From positions 1-55,874 of the forward strand of contig JADJQQ010000009.1 in NCBI GenBank assembly GCA_016712625.1: a stretch of 55,874 nucleotides of DNA. The letters are read 5' to 3'. The stretch is from Candidatus Competibacteraceae bacterium. Its GTDB lineage: Bacteria > Pseudomonadota > Gammaproteobacteria > Competibacterales > Competibacteraceae. How positions within the stretch are numbered: position 1 is the first letter of the stretch; the number at the start of each line of letters is the position of its first letter. Positions 9,726-17,392 of this stretch are shown here, in pieces. The translations under genes were made by a program, and so were the position numbers. Under the pieces are notes generated by a model that did not search any database, was not told where the DNA came from, and saw only the letters and a list, made by a program, of their open reading frames with translations.

Positions 9726-11658
9726 TTTTCGTGTCCTTCTCCGGTGGGTTTTCTATCTCGTTCGCAATCTTCGCCGATTCCATAATCGTGCGTTGCGTCT
9801 CCGCTTTAGTCTTGTCGATCTCCGCCGACCCAGTTTGCAGCGCCATCTGCATTTGAGCAAGCTGCGCCTGCTGCGCCATCTGCTCTTGTTGCTGCTGTTG
9901 CTGCTGTTGCTGCTGAAGGCCCTCTTGCACTTGCTTGGGCGTCTTGAGCGCGCCTTCAAGGTCGAGATCGGTGAAATACATGCGAACAAACGACGGCGCA
10001 TCGACCATGGCGAGAATCGCAGCGCCAAAATCCGGGGCCGCGGTCGCCAAGGGGCCGAGGGCATTAATCGCCCGTTCGGCGCTGTTCACTTGATCGACGC
10101 GTCGTACGGCGTCTTCAAACGTCGAGAGTTTGAGCGCAATCGCCTCAATCGGCGGGACGCCTTGGCCGCTTTGGAGCCAGTCGTCAAAGTCTGGGCAGAG
10201 GGCGCTAGCAAGCGCGAGAAACGGCCTTTGCGTCGGCTGGTTAGTGTGCATACCCCGCGCAAGATCCGCCTGCTCCTGCTGGACCCCGGCAAGCTCTCCC
10301 ATCAGCTTTTCGCGAATCATGTTGTAGGCGTCAACGGTCAGCGGACGCAGGACGCGATTATTGATATCGACGGCGTACTTGCGGATGCGCGTGTCGGCGC
10401 CCGCGGCTTCAAGGCGCTTGGCCGTCGCTGATACGCGGCGGTCATCGGTATCGCTGGTCCCGGACAGAAAGTTCGGGATTCCGACGGCAGACTCAAACTG
10501 GTACATCAGCCGGCTAATCTGTTCTTCCGACTGCGGTACGGCGCGCTGGCTGGTGTCGAGGGGCAACAGGTGGCGCGGGTTCGTCGATAGGGACGCCACG
10601 AGTTCGCCCGGTGCGAAGCCCGAACGATCATGGTTCCAGTACGGGTCCGTCGGGTCATAGACGCGCGGCGGCTTCACCGTGTCTTTGATGTTGTCAACGG
10701 CGAGGTTGTGGATCGTGATGGCCGCCATCTCAAGGTCAAGCGCCGCATTACACAAACCGACGCCAATGCGTACGCGCCCGATACCCTGTTCGTAGTGTTC
10801 TTTCAGGCAAGCGAAAATCGGGCGGCGGAGGCTTGGCCGCTGGGCGTTGGGCTCCGACGACAGGAAGCGAATCAGGTCTTTTTGATTGGCTACGGTCGCC
10901 AAAACGTTCGTGTACACGGTGTCTTCGACGCGCAGTTCAGGCGCGAAGAACTCGATCACTTCGACGCCAAGGCGGGTGTCGTACGTCCGGGCGATGTAGT
11001 CGCCGCGACGGTTCGGGGCGAGCGGGTGCGTGTACGTCTCTTTTTGCTTGATATTGGCGATGGCGTCAAGGTCAAACGCATGGAGCGGGTCAGCCTGCGC
11101 CATGGCGAGCAATTCGTTCTTCGTCAACCACGTCCGCATCATCACCACGGCGCGCGACAGATGCTCCGTCACCGGGTAGACGCAGACGTCTTGCGAGTTC
11201 ATGACGTCGATCTGAAGTTCGGGCAACGCGCCGGGGCCGTCCGGGTACAACCACCGGGGGTAGAGGCCGACGGAGCCCTCAAGCGCCATCATATCGAGGA
11301 TGCGCGAGAAATCCTCTTCAAGGTTCGACTCGGTGAAGAAGTAGGCCAAGAGCGCCGACATGACAGAGCATGACAGGGCGAGGCGCTGACTGACGTCGTA
11401 CAGGCTGAAGAACCCGGACGCCGAGGGCATGAGAAGGGGACTTGTGCGCGCAGTGAAGGTATCGACTGCGCGGGTCGTCCAGCCGAGGTGCGTCCGCGTC
11501 TGAATCGCCTTCGACTCGCGCACTTTCTGCGGAAGCTTGGCGTTGTACGACTCGATGACGCGCGCGTGCATCATATCGACGTCTTTGCGCGCGGTCGTGG
11601 TGTCGCTCCAGTACCGGAGGAGCTGTTGAACGATTGCCGTTTGCGGGTTACTGGCCAT
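9688..11658 (-). CDS. Portal (head-tail connector) protein, copy 1
   Basis: Identical to the 656-aa gene at 50604-52574, where it is described. In this copy the relation to the terminase gene is the authentic one: the terminase stop lies at 11667-11669, and a GAGG ribosome site sits in the eight-base gap before the ATG at 11658. Confidence 0.9.
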   Translation of the reverse strand: MASNPQTAIVQQLLRYWSDTTTARKDVDMMHARVIESYNAKLPQKVRESKAIQTRTHLGWTTRAVDTFTARTSPLLMPSASGFFSLYDVSQRLALSCSVMSALLAYFFTESNLEEDFSRILDMMALEGSVGLYPRWLYPDGPGALPELQIDVMNSQDVCVYPVTEHLSRAVVMMRTWLTKNELLAMAQADPLHAFDLDAIANIKQKETYTHPLAPNRRGDYIARTYDTRLGVEVIEFFAPELRVEDTVYTNVLATVANQKDLIRFLSSEPNAQRPSLRRPIFACLKEHYEQGIGRVRIGVGLCNAALDLEMAAITIHNLAVDNIKDTVKPPRVYDPTDPYWNHDRSGFAPGELVASLSTNPRHLLPLDTSQRAVPQSEEQISRLMYQFESAVGIPNFLSGTSDTDDRRVSATAKRLEAAGADTRIRKYAVDINNRVLRPLTVDAYNMIREKLMGELAGVQQEQADLARGMHTNQPTQRPFLALASALCPDFDDWLQSGQGVPPIEAIALKLSTFEDAVRRVDQVNSAERAINALGPLATAAPDFGAAILAMVDAPSFVRMYFTDLDLEGALKTPKQVQEGLQQQQQQQQQQEQMAQQAQLAQMQMALQTGSAEIDKTKAETQRTIMESAKIANEIENPPEKDTKNDAKPKPKGSGE

Positions 11659-11666
11659 GGGTCGCC

Positions 11667-13283
11667 TCAAACCGGGAATACGTAGGGGGACTCTAACTTT
11701 TTACCCTTCCGAGGCCGCTCACTGCGGTCAGGGAGGATATCGGCGAACTGAAGCGCCGTGTATCGTAAACAGTCTACCACGTCTTCAAACGGGTGTTTTT
11801 CATCAACGGTATCCGTCTTGTCGTTGTTGCGGTCGAGCTTCCACCGGTATTCGCCCTGTAGCGCGGAGATCAGCGTCGGCGTCTTCTCAGGGTTGTGGAT
11901 GAGGAGGCGTTCGCGTCCGTTGTACCGGGTGTTGAGGATGGTTTGGAGGAGACTGACGCCGGACTGAAGGCGGTTACGCGCGCGAATAACCTTGTCGATT
12001 TGAACCGGCGTAATCGCGCGCCGGAAGAGGATATCGTAATCGCTGAACGCCGCGTCGTCTTGCCATGGCTTCGTTTTACCCGCCGGGTCGCCGGTGAACC
12101 GGTACGTGTAGGAGGATAAAAACCGCGTATCCTGCTGCCGCGCGGGGTGAAGGGCGTTGTATCGGTCCATCGTCGCGAGAACGGCGACGGCCAGTTCTTC
12201 CGTCGTCCCCTTGGGTCGCCCTTCTTCACCGTCGAGAATAATCTCGTGGAACACGTCGATGTTGTAATAGTCGTCGATTTGGGAGAACAGGGCGGCGCAG
12301 ACGCGCCCGAAGTCAAAGGCAACGGTGATTGGATAGTCGGGGCTAGGCGTATAGAGACGATGGGGGTTAATCTCGGGGTCACAATACCCGATAGTCTTTA
12401 CGTGTAGGGCATAATCGAACACTTCAAACACTCTCCCTTCAACCGATAGGGCGTAACTGATATCGACTTCGCGCGCGAGGCCGCTGGGCGTGTACCGCGT
12501 TTTCTGCCGCTCATACCATGCGTCATCGTGCTTGGGGTGTAACTTCCAGTGTAGCGTGATTTTCTCGGGCTTATCGTCGAGTTTCCCTTGCGCCATCTTG
12601 GCGAATCGGTTGTTGTTACCGTAGGGCGTCGAGATACCGATACGACAGGGCGTCGTTTGCCCGCACGACTCCCACGCCGCGTTGTCGTTATCCCAAAACG
12701 CGAACTCGTCGAACATGGCGACGGTGTTACGGCCCGATCGCCCAAAGTTCGGGTTCGCCGTCTCGCCGACAATCGTCGCGCGGTTTTGCGGGTTAATGAC
12801 GCGTAGATACGGCATGTGTTTGGTTTCGCTAAAATGCATGGGACGTAGGAACCGCGGAAGGTTTCGGATAATCGTCCGCGCTTTTTCGAACAGCGTGCCG
12901 ATATCGCCGATTTTATCGACTTCGTTTACGTTCCTAGAGCCGAGTCGCGCGCTAAAATCGGGCGTAAACAGGAAATACCAGACGATTACGGCGACTGTAA
13001 CCCACGTCGCGCCCATATCCCGTGACTTTTCAATAAGCAAATCGTCGCCAACGGCTATCTTGTCGCGGATTTTACGAACCAAGTCGAACTGAAATTCGTA
13101 CAGAGAGAAGGGAATAAGCCCAATAGGCCGTTTCGTCTCAAGGTCTGGCCGCGGGTCGTGCGTGTGAACGTAATTTAATATGAAATATATAACGTCCCGA
13201 CGGCATTTCTCGCGCTCAATCACCGCAAGTTCGGGGACCTCCTGAACCCGAAGAAGCCGCTCAATACGCTGCGCCTTGCTCAT
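11667..13283 (-). CDS. Terminase large subunit (DNA-packaging ATPase/nuclease), copy 1, intact
   Basis: This 538-aa protein is the packaging motor: its N-terminal ATPase drives DNA into the prohead through the portal, and its C-terminal RNase H-fold nuclease cuts the concatemer. Visible motifs are a Walker A-like stretch KSRDMGATW (residues 86-94), a Walker B core MFDEF with D192/E193, and a nuclease aspartate in VAFDFGR near residue 315. The start overlaps the stop of the small-subunit gene as ATGA. This copy is preferred over copy 2 (52644-54200): the extra ~20 basic residues run to a stop just before the portal ribosome site, giving the tight spacing typical of this operon, whereas copy 2 has one more C in a homopolymer and stops early. 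Confidence 0.92.
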   Translation of the reverse strand: MSKAQRIERLLRVQEVPELAVIEREKCRRDVIYFILNYVHTHDPRPDLETKRPIGLIPFSLYEFQFDLVRKIRDKIAVGDDLLIEKSRDMGATWVTVAVIVWYFLFTPDFSARLGSRNVNEVDKIGDIGTLFEKARTIIRNLPRFLRPMHFSETKHMPYLRVINPQNRATIVGETANPNFGRSGRNTVAMFDEFAFWDNDNAAWESCGQTTPCRIGISTPYGNNNRFAKMAQGKLDDKPEKITLHWKLHPKHDDAWYERQKTRYTPSGLAREVDISYALSVEGRVFEVFDYALHVKTIGYCDPEINPHRLYTPSPDYPITVAFDFGRVCAALFSQIDDYYNIDVFHEIILDGEEGRPKGTTEELAVAVLATMDRYNALHPARQQDTRFLSSYTYRFTGDPAGKTKPWQDDAAFSDYDILFRRAITPVQIDKVIRARNRLQSGVSLLQTILNTRYNGRERLLIHNPEKTPTLISALQGEYRWKLDRNNDKTDTVDEKHPFEDVVDCLRYTALQFADILPDRSERPRKGKKLESPYVFPV

Positions 13284-13855
13284 ACGACTTTCAATAGTTT
13301 TTGTTGAATCTCATTCAATTCCTCGTCGCTCATCGACTGTAACGCCGTGATATCGATCGCCCCGGCGCGGTAATCCTCGACCTCCGCAATAACTTCCGGC
13401 GCAACCTCTTTCAGCGCTTTGATCGCGGGGATAGGGTCGTAAAATTCAAGCGTCGTGTTGCGCGTTGTAGAGCCGAAGGGGTCCGTCTTTTCAGTGACTT
13501 TGATGCGTTTGACGCTCATCGCCATACTTTTAGACCAGCGCTCCGGGGGCTTTACGCCGTTCTCATCCCAAAACAACCGTGGATCCGCGCCAATGATAGA
13601 GACAAGCCGGGCGACAGACTCCGCGTACACCGCGCGTTTACTATCTTCCTGCCCCTTCGCCAACGCCGCGATGCGCAACGTCACCTCCGGGTCCATCTCC
13701 CAATTGAATATCTCCGTGTGAACGTCTTCAACGCGAAGCTTCGGCCCCACAAGCGCCATAGCCGCGTCTAGCGGGGCCATTCCGCCGCCGACAAGGGAGA
13801 TATATTGCTCCGTCAACGGGTGCCGCTCCGGGTCTACCCGCTTTAATTTACGCAT
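13280..13855 (-). CDS. Putative terminase small subunit, copy 1
   Basis: Identical to the 191-aa gene at 54197-54772, where it is described. Confidence 0.75.
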   Translation of the reverse strand: MRKLKRVDPERHPLTEQYISLVGGGMAPLDAAMALVGPKLRVEDVHTEIFNWEMDPEVTLRIAALAKGQEDSKRAVYAESVARLVSIIGADPRLFWDENGVKPPERWSKSMAMSVKRIKVTEKTDPFGSTTRNTTLEFYDPIPAIKALKEVAPEVIAEVEDYRAGAIDITALQSMSDEELNEIQQKLLKVV

Positions 13856-13878
13856 CCGGGGTTCTTACCTCCTCCCCT

Positions 13879-13906
13879 AGTATACCGGGCGTCCCCCATA
13901 CGACAA
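13879..13906 (-). promoter_or_regulatory. Late sigma70-like promoter, copy 1
   Basis: On the minus strand a -35-like TTGTCG (13901-13906) is separated by 16 bases from a -10-like TATACT (13879-13884). It lies just upstream of the terminase small-subunit gene, with a strong GGAGGAGG ribosome site between, giving a leader of only about 20 bases. It is the only good promoter seen ahead of the whole late block, and the lack of a phage RNA polymerase gene makes a host-type promoter expected. Confidence 0.6.
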
Positions 13907-13950
13907 GCCCTCTGTGTGGTAGCATACCCCTGAACTAATCTCTGATCCTT

Positions 13951-13979
13951 CGCCACCGCGTAGCACCGGTGGCGTTTTT
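13951..13979 (+). terminator. Plus-strand Rho-independent terminator in the divergent region, copy 1
   Basis: A 7-bp perfect stem CGCCACC/GGTGGCG with a 10-base loop (13951-13974) is followed by five Ts. Its orientation would stop plus-strand (antisense to late genes) transcription before it enters the repeat array and early region, insulating the two blocks. Confidence 0.7.
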
Positions 13980-13981
13980 AT

Positions 13982-14252
13982 GGGGTACGTATAAATATAT
14001 TATATGGTAATAAGTGACGGGGTACGTATAAATATATTATATGGTAATAAGTGACGGGGTACGTATAAATATATTATATAGTGATAGATGACAGGGGTAC
14101 GTATGAAAATCCTAAAAACGAATATGCGTTAAGGGAATGGGCAGCGAAATGACAGGGGTACGTACAAAAACCCTAAAAACCAACAAACGTTAAGGGAATG
14201 GGTACGTATAAAAATCCTAAAAACCGATAAACGTTAAGGGAATGGGGTACGC
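13982..14252. repeat. Array of seven GGGGTACG-type repeats, copy 1
   Basis: Three tandem 37-bp units start at 13982, 14019 and 14056. Each begins GGGGTACGTA, continues with an A+T-rich block and ends GTGAC (the third is diverged at its end). Further units start at 14094, 14155, 14200 and 14244; those at 14094, 14155 and 14200 share a different tail with CCTAAAAAC and TTAAGGGAAT. All contain the palindrome TACGTA except the last. The layout (iterated sites beside an A+T-rich stretch, between divergent blocks) fits initiator or regulator binding at an origin or control region; the binding protein is unknown. Confidence 0.85.
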
Positions 14253-15206
14253 TGATTGCGCGGCGGGGCCGGGAGGGTCCAAAAGGGGGAGACCACCCCC
14301 CCCCCCCCCTCCCTGCGAAAACGAGGGCCATCAGCAAGCCCCAGCTCTGTCATCGCATACTATATTATGCCCAGGCTTGCGTACCCAAAACATATTTTGA
14401 CCACCCTCTCGCCCGCGCTAGCATCGCCAAGAAGGCCCTTGTTTTGGCGTCCGGGTACTATAGACACCCCCTAAAATCAATTTCGAGGGCCTTTGGACAT
14501 AACGTATATTATCAGACGTTGCGCGCATGTATCGCCGGGGCCTATGCGACCGTGGGCCGCGCGGGCGCAAAAACCTACTACATTAAATGATAGTAAATGA
14601 GTCCCTTAAAATTAAATATAACTTGCCCTGTATCACAGGCGGGGCGAGGGATAGAGGCAAAATGAAATATAAATAGGGTCTAGAAATAAACAAAAGTCTA
14701 TTGTAACAGACTAAAATATACTTAAAAAAGTGCTCTAACCCGAAATAACAAACTAAAGCAAAAAGCGACAGAAAAGGGCCAAAAAGATCGCCTAAAAGTC
14801 GCTATTAAACATGAGCCGGAAACGCCGTGGGCGACTGGCATAGATGCCCAAAATCAATTGTAAAGAAATATACAAAAATCGCGTAGTGTGTGAACACTGC
14901 GGATCGCGCAAACGCCCTGAAACTGTCGATCCGTGATACTTTGTTTTTGTATTTATGCAAACAAGCGAATTTTTTCAAACTTTCTGGGAAAAATGGATTT
15001 TTTTTCAGTCTCCCTCAAATCATGCAAAATACTGTCGCACGTTATATTATACTCCCTACCCTATCCCCTTCTCTCTCTATATCCTAGACTTTGCAGTAAC
15101 TTTTTAAAAGTACGGTTTAATAGCGATCAAAAGCCTTAAAAAGCGATTGTTCCCTAACATGGAGCGTTAATATTATTAAGTTACGTTAAGAATCGGTATT
15201 TATCTC
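14253..15206. other. Non-coding, mostly A+T-rich control region between late and early blocks
   Basis: No convincing gene was found in this ~950-base stretch, apart from the doubtful frame described at 55159-55509. It opens with a G-rich then C-rich stretch (14261-14318), including a 14-C run that differs from copy 2. From about 14590 it becomes strongly A+T-rich on one strand (poly-A-rich plus strand), unlike the GC-rich genes. Inverted repeats include CCTGT/ACAGG around ATC (14627-14639) and GGATCG/CGATCC near 14900-14935. It is a candidate replication origin or operator region on composition and position alone. Confidence 0.5.
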
Positions 15207-15235
15207 TTGCATTATCTCCTGTCATAGTATATTAT
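15207..15235 (+). promoter_or_regulatory. Early sigma70-like promoter
   Basis: A -35-like TTGCAT (15207-15212) is followed 17 bases later by TATTAT (15230-15235), or 15 bases later by the overlapping TATATT. It lies 47 bases ahead of the first early gene and is the best plus-strand promoter in the divergent region. The sequence TATATTATGG recurs at 20465 and 21033. Confidence 0.5.
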
Positions 15236-15281
15236 GGATTCATCGGGTTAAGCGAACCCGGAAATATAAGGATTACGCCCC

Positions 15282-15623
15282 ATGCCCCTATCTGATTACG
15301 TCACTATCGAACGCGCCGGCAAAGGCGGCTATAAAGCCTACGACGCCCGCACCGGCGCGTTTATCGCCGACGGCTCAACCGCCGCCATTGCCCGCGAAAA
15401 CGCCCTTCGCGTTGCCTTTGACGCCATCGCCCGCGTCGGCGATGTTCACCTCGCGACCATTGACGCCGGTCGCGTCCTCGTCGTCAGCGGCGGCTTGCAC
15501 GACGGCATCCGCTCCGAAGTCTACACCGTCGGTTCGCGGTGGACGGGTTTCAGTTCGCTTGAGTCTCGCAACGGCCAAGCGCTCGATGACTGGACGGCGA
15601 TGCGCGCTGCGGCCCTGCGTTAA
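15282..15623 (+). CDS. Early protein of unknown function (113 aa)
   Basis: First gene of the plus-strand early block. I do not recognise a family. The 113-aa product is soluble, with alanine-rich predicted helical stretches (about residues 30-55) and beta-like stretches around residues 58-85; no membrane segment or cysteine cluster is present. The ATG is preceded by AAGGA nine bases upstream. It is followed by the first of four repeated C-rich/hairpin spacers. Position immediately after the early promoter suggests a product made in the first minutes of infection, a class often involved in host takeover, but there is no direct evidence for that role. Confidence 0.75.
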   Translation: MPLSDYVTIERAGKGGYKAYDARTGAFIADGSTAAIARENALRVAFDAIARVGDVHLATIDAGRVLVVSGGLHDGIRSEVYTVGSRWTGFSSLESRNGQALDDWTAMRAAALR

Positions 15624-15703
15624 ACCCCTCCCCCTCCCTGCCCGCGTGCGACGGGCACGATAGGCGGCAGCGCCTTGTTTAGAGCAACGAAAGGAAATTA
15701 GCC
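15624..15703 (+). repeat. Intergenic C-rich plus hairpin element, copy A
   Basis: A pyrimidine tract of the form CCCCTCCCCCTCCCTG follows the stop codon directly, then a 6-bp stem TGCCCG/CGGGCA (15639-15644 with 15652-15657) enclosing the loop CGTGCGA, then GATAGGCGG. The downstream leader with TTTAGAGCAAC and a purine-rich ribosome site is shared with copy B. It is one of four related spacers between consecutive early genes. Confidence 0.75.
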
Positions 15704-16033
15704 ATGAATGAACGTAGTGGCCTTTATCAGGCTTGCGTCAAGCTCGCAAACGGCTACATCAGTGGAGGCGTAGAAGAAACCGCGTCAAAAGCCTATCGGT
15801 CATTGTGCGACCGCGTTGAAGAATGGCGCAAAGCCAACCCCCGCAAGAAACTTTTCAGGGCTCAAATGCGCGCGGGCGTGTCAACGTACGACGTTGAGTC
15901 TGACGGTAAGGTTATTACGATGGTGTCCGTCCCGATGATGGCCCCGTTTGTCGAGTCCCATACACTGGATAACCTTCTCATTGCGTCACACGTTACGCTT
16001 GCCGCCAGAATGGGCGACAACTATCGCCCCTAA
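15704..16033 (+). CDS. Early protein of unknown function (109 aa)
   Basis: Unrecognised 109-aa soluble protein. Its N-terminal half is basic and helical (repeated Lys/Arg between residues 20 and 50). The C-terminal half is more hydrophobic but lacks a clear membrane span. The ATG is preceded by AAAGGA at good spacing within a leader shared almost base for base with the next gene. It is flanked on both sides by the repeated C-rich/hairpin spacers, so it looks like one of several interchangeable early cassettes. Confidence 0.75.
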   Translation: MNERSGLYQACVKLANGYISGGVEETASKAYRSLCDRVEEWRKANPRKKLFRAQMRAGVSTYDVESDGKVITMVSVPMMAPFVESHTLDNLLIASHVTLAARMGDNYRP

Positions 16034-16120
16034 CCCTTCCCCCTCCCTGCGCCCGGCCCCACCGGCTTTGGGCGCAGGATAGGCGGAAGCCTCGTTTAGA
16101 GCAACAAAAAGGATTGAGCC
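16034..16120 (+). repeat. Intergenic C-rich plus hairpin element, copy B
   Basis: After the stop codon comes a C/T-rich tract, then a perfect 9-bp stem CCTGCGCCC (16046-16054) with GGGCGCAGG (16070-16078), then ATAGGCGGAAG and the TTTAGAGCAAC leader shared with copy A. Compared with copy D the stem differs at two paired positions with compensation on both arms. Confidence 0.8.
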
Positions 16121-16351
16121 ATGGGAGCAGAAACTAATCTCCCGCTTGATTTTATCGGTAAAACGTTCCGTCATTATAGCGGCGGGCGTGAATACAAGAT
16201 TATCGATATCCACCAGACGCGGGCGTTAAGCGACGGACGCCTAATTCATGAAACGTTCATCACGCGCAGCTCTTGCAACGGGCAGATTGTAGAGGGCGCT
16301 ATGCCGCTGGCGGCTATTAAACGGTCAATAATCTTACACGACTGGGTCTAG
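16121..16351 (+). CDS. Early protein of unknown function (76 aa)
   Basis: Unrecognised 76-aa protein. It reads as a small beta-rich fold: a segment with FIGKTFRHYSGGREYKI near residues 11-27 resembles a short barrel-like fold in style only, so I assign no family. The ATG is preceded by AAAAAGGATTG, a good ribosome site. It is the third early cassette and is followed by element copy C. Confidence 0.7.
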   Translation: MGAETNLPLDFIGKTFRHYSGGREYKIIDIHQTRALSDGRLIHETFITRSSCNGQIVEGAMPLAAIKRSIILHDWV

Positions 16352-16424
16352 CCCCTCCCCCTCCCTGCCTGTGTGCGACGGGCGGGCTAGGCGGAAGATA
16401 TTCGCAGATACAGGAGATCAGAAT
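16352..16424 (+). repeat. Intergenic C-rich plus hairpin element, copy C
   Basis: The pyrimidine tract CCCCTCCCCCTCCCTG matches copy A. The hairpin GCCTG/CGGGC has the same size as in copy A and a nearly identical loop (TGTGCGA against CGTGCGA), with one U-G pair. GCTAGGCGGAAG follows. The leader then diverges and carries CAGGAG as ribosome site for the next gene. Confidence 0.7.
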
Positions 16425-16994
16425 ATGCCAAGTGATGAAAACGTTCCTAACCGCTGGATCCCGCCGGGCTATCAGCGCGTAACGTACAAAGACCCGGTAA
16501 ACGCCGTTTGCTTCATCAAGCGGGCGCCGAAAATTATGGCCATGGGCTTCATCGGAAAACAGAAAAACCCGGCGTTTCACTACTCGTATAAAACGCTTGA
16601 AGCTGCTAATGCCAAGATGGCCGCGTTCTTTGAGTTTTGCCGCGAAGTCGAAGCGCGCAAGGCGAAAAACCGTGAGGATAGCCGGAACTATCAACACGAT
16701 TACCAAGTCGGCGAAATACTCGTGGGGACGTGGGGCTACGATCAGACCAACGTTGATTTTTTCCAAGTAACCGCCATCCCCAGTAAAAAGACCATCCGCA
16801 TTCGCCCTATCGCATCGACAAGCGTCAGCGACGAAATGCCATGGGCGCAAGATATGGTTTACCCAGTACGCAATAATTTTACAGGCGGCGAGTCGCTTCA
16901 CCGCGTGTTTGAAGGCGCGTGCATCAAAAGCCCGGTACACGGCTACGCGCGGCGTTGGGACTATAATGCGGTACATGAAACGTCTTACGCCTAA
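16425..16994 (+). CDS. Early protein of unknown function (189 aa)
   Basis: I take the ATG at 16425, which has AGGAG eight bases upstream; an open frame extends further upstream but would run through the hairpin of element C. The 189-aa product is unrecognised. Its N-terminal half contains basic, aromatic-rich stretches and a helical segment with many Lys/Arg residues (about 60-85). The C-terminal half looks beta-rich (about 95-140). No membrane segment is evident. It is the fourth early cassette and is followed by element copy D. Confidence 0.75.
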   Translation: MPSDENVPNRWIPPGYQRVTYKDPVNAVCFIKRAPKIMAMGFIGKQKNPAFHYSYKTLEAANAKMAAFFEFCREVEARKAKNREDSRNYQHDYQVGEILVGTWGYDQTNVDFFQVTAIPSKKTIRIRPIASTSVSDEMPWAQDMVYPVRNNFTGGESLHRVFEGACIKSPVHGYARRWDYNAVHETSYA

Positions 16995-17132
16995 CCACTT
17001 CCCCCTTTCTACGCCCGGCCTCACGCGCTTGGGCGTAGAATAGGACGAGGTGAGAGCCCGCCTTGGGTTAAACGCTTCGGTTAAACTAGACAAATAAATC
17101 CAATTGTTGTATGTTTACACGGAGATCATCCC
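16995..17132 (+). repeat. Intergenic C-rich plus hairpin element, copy D, and leader
   Basis: A C/T-rich tract is followed by a perfect 9-bp stem TCTACGCCC (17008-17016) with GGGCGTAGA (17031-17039) and then ATAGGACG. Relative to copy B, the first and fourth stem pairs change from C-G and G-C to T-A and A-T on both arms. Downstream, GGTTAAAC occurs twice (17066-17073 and 17079-17086), a possible operator, before the GGAG ribosome site of the membrane protein gene. Confidence 0.75.
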
Positions 17133-17339
17133 ATGTATCAAATCCCCTTACCCAAACCGCCGACGTTCTCACGCTGGGCGCGTAGAGTATTCTACGGCGG
17201 CATTATCCTTTGCGCGATCACGGGCGCGTTCGCAATCTGTCTTCTCACCCTTTGTCAAACGTTCCCGCAAGCCCCCGCATGCGTGCGCAGGAGCGCGCTA
17301 CCGATTCAGAGCGAACCCGTAAACATCGGCCAAGAATAG
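17133..17339 (+). CDS. Small single-span membrane protein (68 aa)
   Basis: A basic N-terminal segment ending in RWARR (about residues 14-18) precedes one hydrophobic span (about 19-43). This predicts an inner-membrane protein with the N-terminus in the cytoplasm. The C-terminal ~25 residues contain two cysteines. The ATG is preceded by GGAG at eight bases. Small early membrane proteins of phages often act in superinfection exclusion or membrane remodelling, but nothing in the sequence fixes the role here. Confidence 0.65.
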   Translation: MYQIPLPKPPTFSRWARRVFYGGIILCAITGAFAICLLTLCQTFPQAPACVRRSALPIQSEPVNIGQE

Positions 17340-17392
17340 ACGGCCTTAAAACGACCTTATTGCACACGAAAATAAAAACAGGAGATCATGAC

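Larger units (their letters stand above)
1..14953. repeat. Copy 1 of the ~14.95-kb sequence repeated at 40916-55873
   Basis: This stretch matches 40916-55873 in the same orientation; the offset drifts only from 40,914 to 40,920 because of small indels. It begins inside the 1431-aa virion gene and ends inside the divergent control region, so neither edge is a gene boundary. The first ~1.2 kb carries many substitutions and indels relative to copy 2; the rest differs mainly in homopolymers. It is best read as the same genome segment sequenced twice because the contig runs past one genome length, not as a biological duplication. Confidence 0.95.

Noticed and set aside
9896..9920. Poly-Gln codon repeat as regulatory microsatellite
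   Set aside because: It is the in-frame coding part of the portal coiled coil, seen in both copies without length change.
10630..11373. A 247-aa plus-strand frame inside the portal gene (also 51546-52289)
   Set aside because: It lies wholly opposite the portal coding sequence, has Arg/His/Val-rich composition and no family signature.
13982..14092. CRISPR-like array
   Set aside because: The tandem 37-bp units have no unique spacers between them and no cas genes are present.
14256..14474. Copy-1 frame of 72 aa in the control region
   Set aside because: It runs through the homopolymer C run and a different frame is open in copy 2; composition is not protein-like.
1..14953. Reading the repeat as a real tandem duplication of the packaging-to-capsid genes
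   Set aside because: Both edges fall inside other elements, the gene order is continuous across 40916, and differences are of sequencing-error type.
15035..15055. TATATTAT near 15043 as an early promoter
   Set aside because: No -35 match at acceptable spacing, unlike the candidate at 15207-15235.
14890..15139. Short frames in the A+T-rich region (63-68 aa)
   Set aside because: Phe/Ser/Leu-rich products typical of chance frames in A+T-rich DNA, overlapping each other, without ribosome sites.
16317..17093. A 258-aa minus-strand frame across several early genes
   Set aside because: It is opposite well-supported plus-strand genes, crosses the spacer elements and has no ribosome site.
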